Source: Collinsella sp. CAG:166 | Lineage (GTDB): Bacteria; Actinomycetota; Coriobacteriia; Coriobacteriales; Coriobacteriaceae | NCBI GenBank assembly: GCA_000434535.1 | Contig: FR878688.1 | Span: 5,491-21,008, forward strand | Length of the DNA: 15,518 bases | Direction: 5' to 3' | Shown here: positions 14,495 to 15,518 of the stretch, one piece after another | Position numbering within the stretch: the stretch's first letter is position 1 | Layout: every line of letters starts with the position of its first letter | Translations under genes and position numbers: made by a program | The notes under the pieces: generated by a model | The model's input: only the letters and a program-made list of their open reading frames with translations | Database searches by the model: none | Told to the model about the DNA's origin: nothing

Positions 14495-15010
14495 TCAACC
14501 GATAGCCGCGCCGCCGCGTTCGGCCAAAGCAAGAATCGGCATCATTTGACGAGGCGTCTTTGCTGCAAGATCGGCATGTTCGAGCAGCTTGCGATCGTTG
14601 GTCACCAAGTAATCGACCTGCGCGCGCTTGCATGCGGCGAGTACCAAGTTGTCCTCGTAATCGCGATGGAGCGCTAAGTATTTGTCGGCCAGCCAAAGGT
14701 CCGACGAATCTGCACCCACGGCCGTGGCGTTTTCGGTCATGTTTCGAACAAACGCCAGCGCCGCATCGCCAATTGCGCGGGCAGATGCCTCGTCGAGCGC
14801 TCCCCCGCTGGCAAGAACGCTACGCTTCGGCTCGTGTTGGACAACGTACAGCACGTCCTTAGCGATATGCACCGGGAAGAACAGCAACGCCCCCGTCTCC
14901 GTCGCCCGCCCAATAAACGCACGCGCGGCAAGCGACTCGGTATGGTCGACGCAAAACGAATCAACCCATACGTTGGCGTCGACCATGATCTTGAGAGGCG
15001 CCCCACTCAC
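14495..15010 (-). CDS. PIN-domain toxin (putative ribonuclease)
   Basis: Probably a metal-dependent endoribonuclease, the toxin of a type II toxin-antitoxin pair. The 171-residue protein carries the PIN acidic residues: Asp11 in IMVDANVWVD, the DYEDNLVLAA block (Asp117/Asp120) and Asp139 in YLVTNDRKL. It starts at GTG (15010), whose first four bases GTGA overlap the antitoxin stop codon TGA, a hallmark of coupled translation. It is somewhat longer than the typical VapC of about 130 residues. It has no obvious ribosome site of its own apart from the coupling. The targeted RNA cannot be told from sequence. Confidence 0.88.
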   Translation of the reverse strand: MSGAPLKIMVDANVWVDSFCVDHTESLAARAFIGRATETGALLFFPVHIAKDVLYVVQHEPKRSVLASGGALDEASARAIGDAALAFVRNMTENATAVGADSSDLWLADKYLALHRDYEDNLVLAACKRAQVDYLVTNDRKLLEHADLAAKTPRQMMPILALAERGGAAIG

Positions 15011-15360
15011 TGGATCATCCCCTTTTGGCGATAATACTCATCCATGGCTTCGGAATAGATTGTGTCCCAACCGCGATCGTCGGATACGGGCGACACAGCG
15101 ATGCCCAAGTCCGCGTAAAGCTGATCAGCCGCCGCCCAGGATGCGGCAAACGGAGAATCCAGCGCGGCACCCCGCTGCCGGTCGTTAACGGCCTCAAGGA
15201 TTTCCTCACACGAACCGCCGCCCTGCGCAACCTTGGCCACGACTTTTTTAATAAGGTCGGGCAGCGTTCCACCCGAAAGCCGCAGCGCCTCCTCGGCACG
15301 GTTCTTGACTTGGCGATCCACGCGAACGTTCACCTGCGCCATACTGCCAGCAACGCTCAT
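15007..15360 (-). CDS. RelB/DinJ-like ribbon-helix-helix antitoxin
   Basis: Antitoxin of the pair, expected to bind the PIN toxin and the operator DNA. The ATG at 15360 gives 117 residues; an AGGAG lies 10 bases upstream, slightly far but the best available. Residues 8-48 (AQVNVRVDRQVKNRAEEALRLSG, then TLPDLIKKVV) fit the ribbon-helix-helix of the RelB/DinJ family: a beta strand followed by two helices. The remaining residues (about 50-117) would wrap the toxin and are variable in this family. Reading upstream to 15447 adds residues that overlap the promoter, so I reject that start. It overlaps the toxin gene by four bases. Confidence 0.82.
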   Translation of the reverse strand: MSVAGSMAQVNVRVDRQVKNRAEEALRLSGGTLPDLIKKVVAKVAQGGGSCEEILEAVNDRQRGAALDSPFAASWAAADQLYADLGIAVSPVSDDRGWDTIYSEAMDEYYRQKGMIQ

Positions 15361-15381
15361 ATTGATCACGCTCCTTCCGCC

Positions 15382-15420
15382 TGCTATCACTGCTAGCACC
15401 ACTATAAACAGCTGATAGCA
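15382..15420. promoter_or_regulatory. Operator array of the toxin-antitoxin pair
   Basis: Three related sites: TGCTATCA (15382-15389), the perfect palindrome TGCTAGCA (15391-15398), and TGATAGCA (15413-15420), which is the exact reverse complement of the first. They straddle the -10 box and the spacer of the promoter, which suits repression by a ribbon-helix-helix antitoxin. Confidence 0.65.
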
Positions 15421-15429
15421 CACGGTCAA
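15401..15429 (-). promoter_or_regulatory. Promoter of the toxin-antitoxin operon
   Basis: On the - strand, TTGACC (15429-15424) and TATAGT (15406-15401) are separated by exactly 17 bases. Each matches the consensus at 5 of 6 positions. The -35 lies only four bases from the upstream terminator's U-run. Confidence 0.75.
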
Positions 15430-15433
15430 ACAC

Positions 15434-15479
15434 AAAAAAGCCTGCATCCGGACGACGGCAGTGCCGCCCGGGTGCAGGC
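15434..15479 (-). terminator. Intrinsic terminator of the gene entering from the right edge
   Basis: On the - strand, GCCTGCACCCGG and CCGGATGCAGGC pair (12 bp, one wobble) with an inner CGGC/GCCG stem, followed by TTTTTT. It ends a - strand gene at the right edge. Confidence 0.88.
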
Positions 15480-15499
15480 CATAAACTCAAGCAAAAGTG

Positions 15500-15518
15500 T
15501 TAGCGTAGATAGGCCTTC
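15500..15518 (-). CDS. C-terminal end of an unidentified - strand gene (truncated by window edge)
   Basis: The terminator at 15434-15479 implies a - strand gene ending just upstream of it. The first stop codon consistent with that is TAA at 15502-15500, preceded by codons for KAYLR. Only five residues are visible, so the product cannot be named and the frame is an inference. Confidence 0.3.

Overview
The window is a GC-rich stretch of bacterial chromosome with strong GGAGG-type ribosome binding sites. Its gene content fits an anaerobic gut actinobacterium of the class Coriobacteriia. My best guess is Collinsella, from recognition of the proteins rather than from a search. All genes identified are ordinary chromosomal ones. 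The less ordinary material lies between the genes.

Layout. The left part is read on the + strand: the 3' portion of a cobalamin-dependent methionine synthase (entering from the left edge), a UPF0210/DUF711 (PFL-family) protein, a 134-bp near-perfect palindrome, a class I SAM-dependent methyltransferase, and a YhbY-type CRM-domain RNA-binding protein closed by a strong terminator. From about 4.86 to 13.76 kb everything is on the - strand. Read in the direction of transcription, this block holds tmRNA (ssrA), a patatin-like phospholipase, rplM-rpsI with its own promoter and terminator, glmM, a PTS EIIA(Glc) protein, nagB behind a long structured leader, and a 999-residue STAND-ATPase/SARP-like regulator. 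A small + strand gene of unknown function (13996-14430) diverges from ssrA. It is followed by a convergent - strand toxin-antitoxin pair (PIN toxin, RelB/DinJ-like antitoxin). At the right edge lie the terminator and probably the last five codons of another - strand gene.

How the genes work together. GlmM (amino-sugar synthesis for peptidoglycan), NagB (amino-sugar breakdown) and an EIIA(Glc) phosphocarrier lie together and suggest a small amino-sugar/PTS group. rplM-rpsI is a classic translation operon. YhbY and tmRNA add ribosome assembly and ribosome rescue. The toxin-antitoxin cassette has a compact promoter overlaid with repeated TGCTATCA-like half-sites, as expected for autoregulation.

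Most notable signals. (1) A copy of the ssrA 3' end (17 nt exact, 21 of 23 overall) lies in inverted orientation just beyond the ssrA terminator, almost concentric with it. (2) The 134-bp element has 32-bp perfect terminal inverted repeats. (3) The nagB leader is about 230 nt long and hairpin-rich. (4) The toxin-antitoxin operator is a repeat array. (5) The orphan 144-residue protein appears to be built from an internal duplication. None of these amounts to a clearly new multi-gene system.
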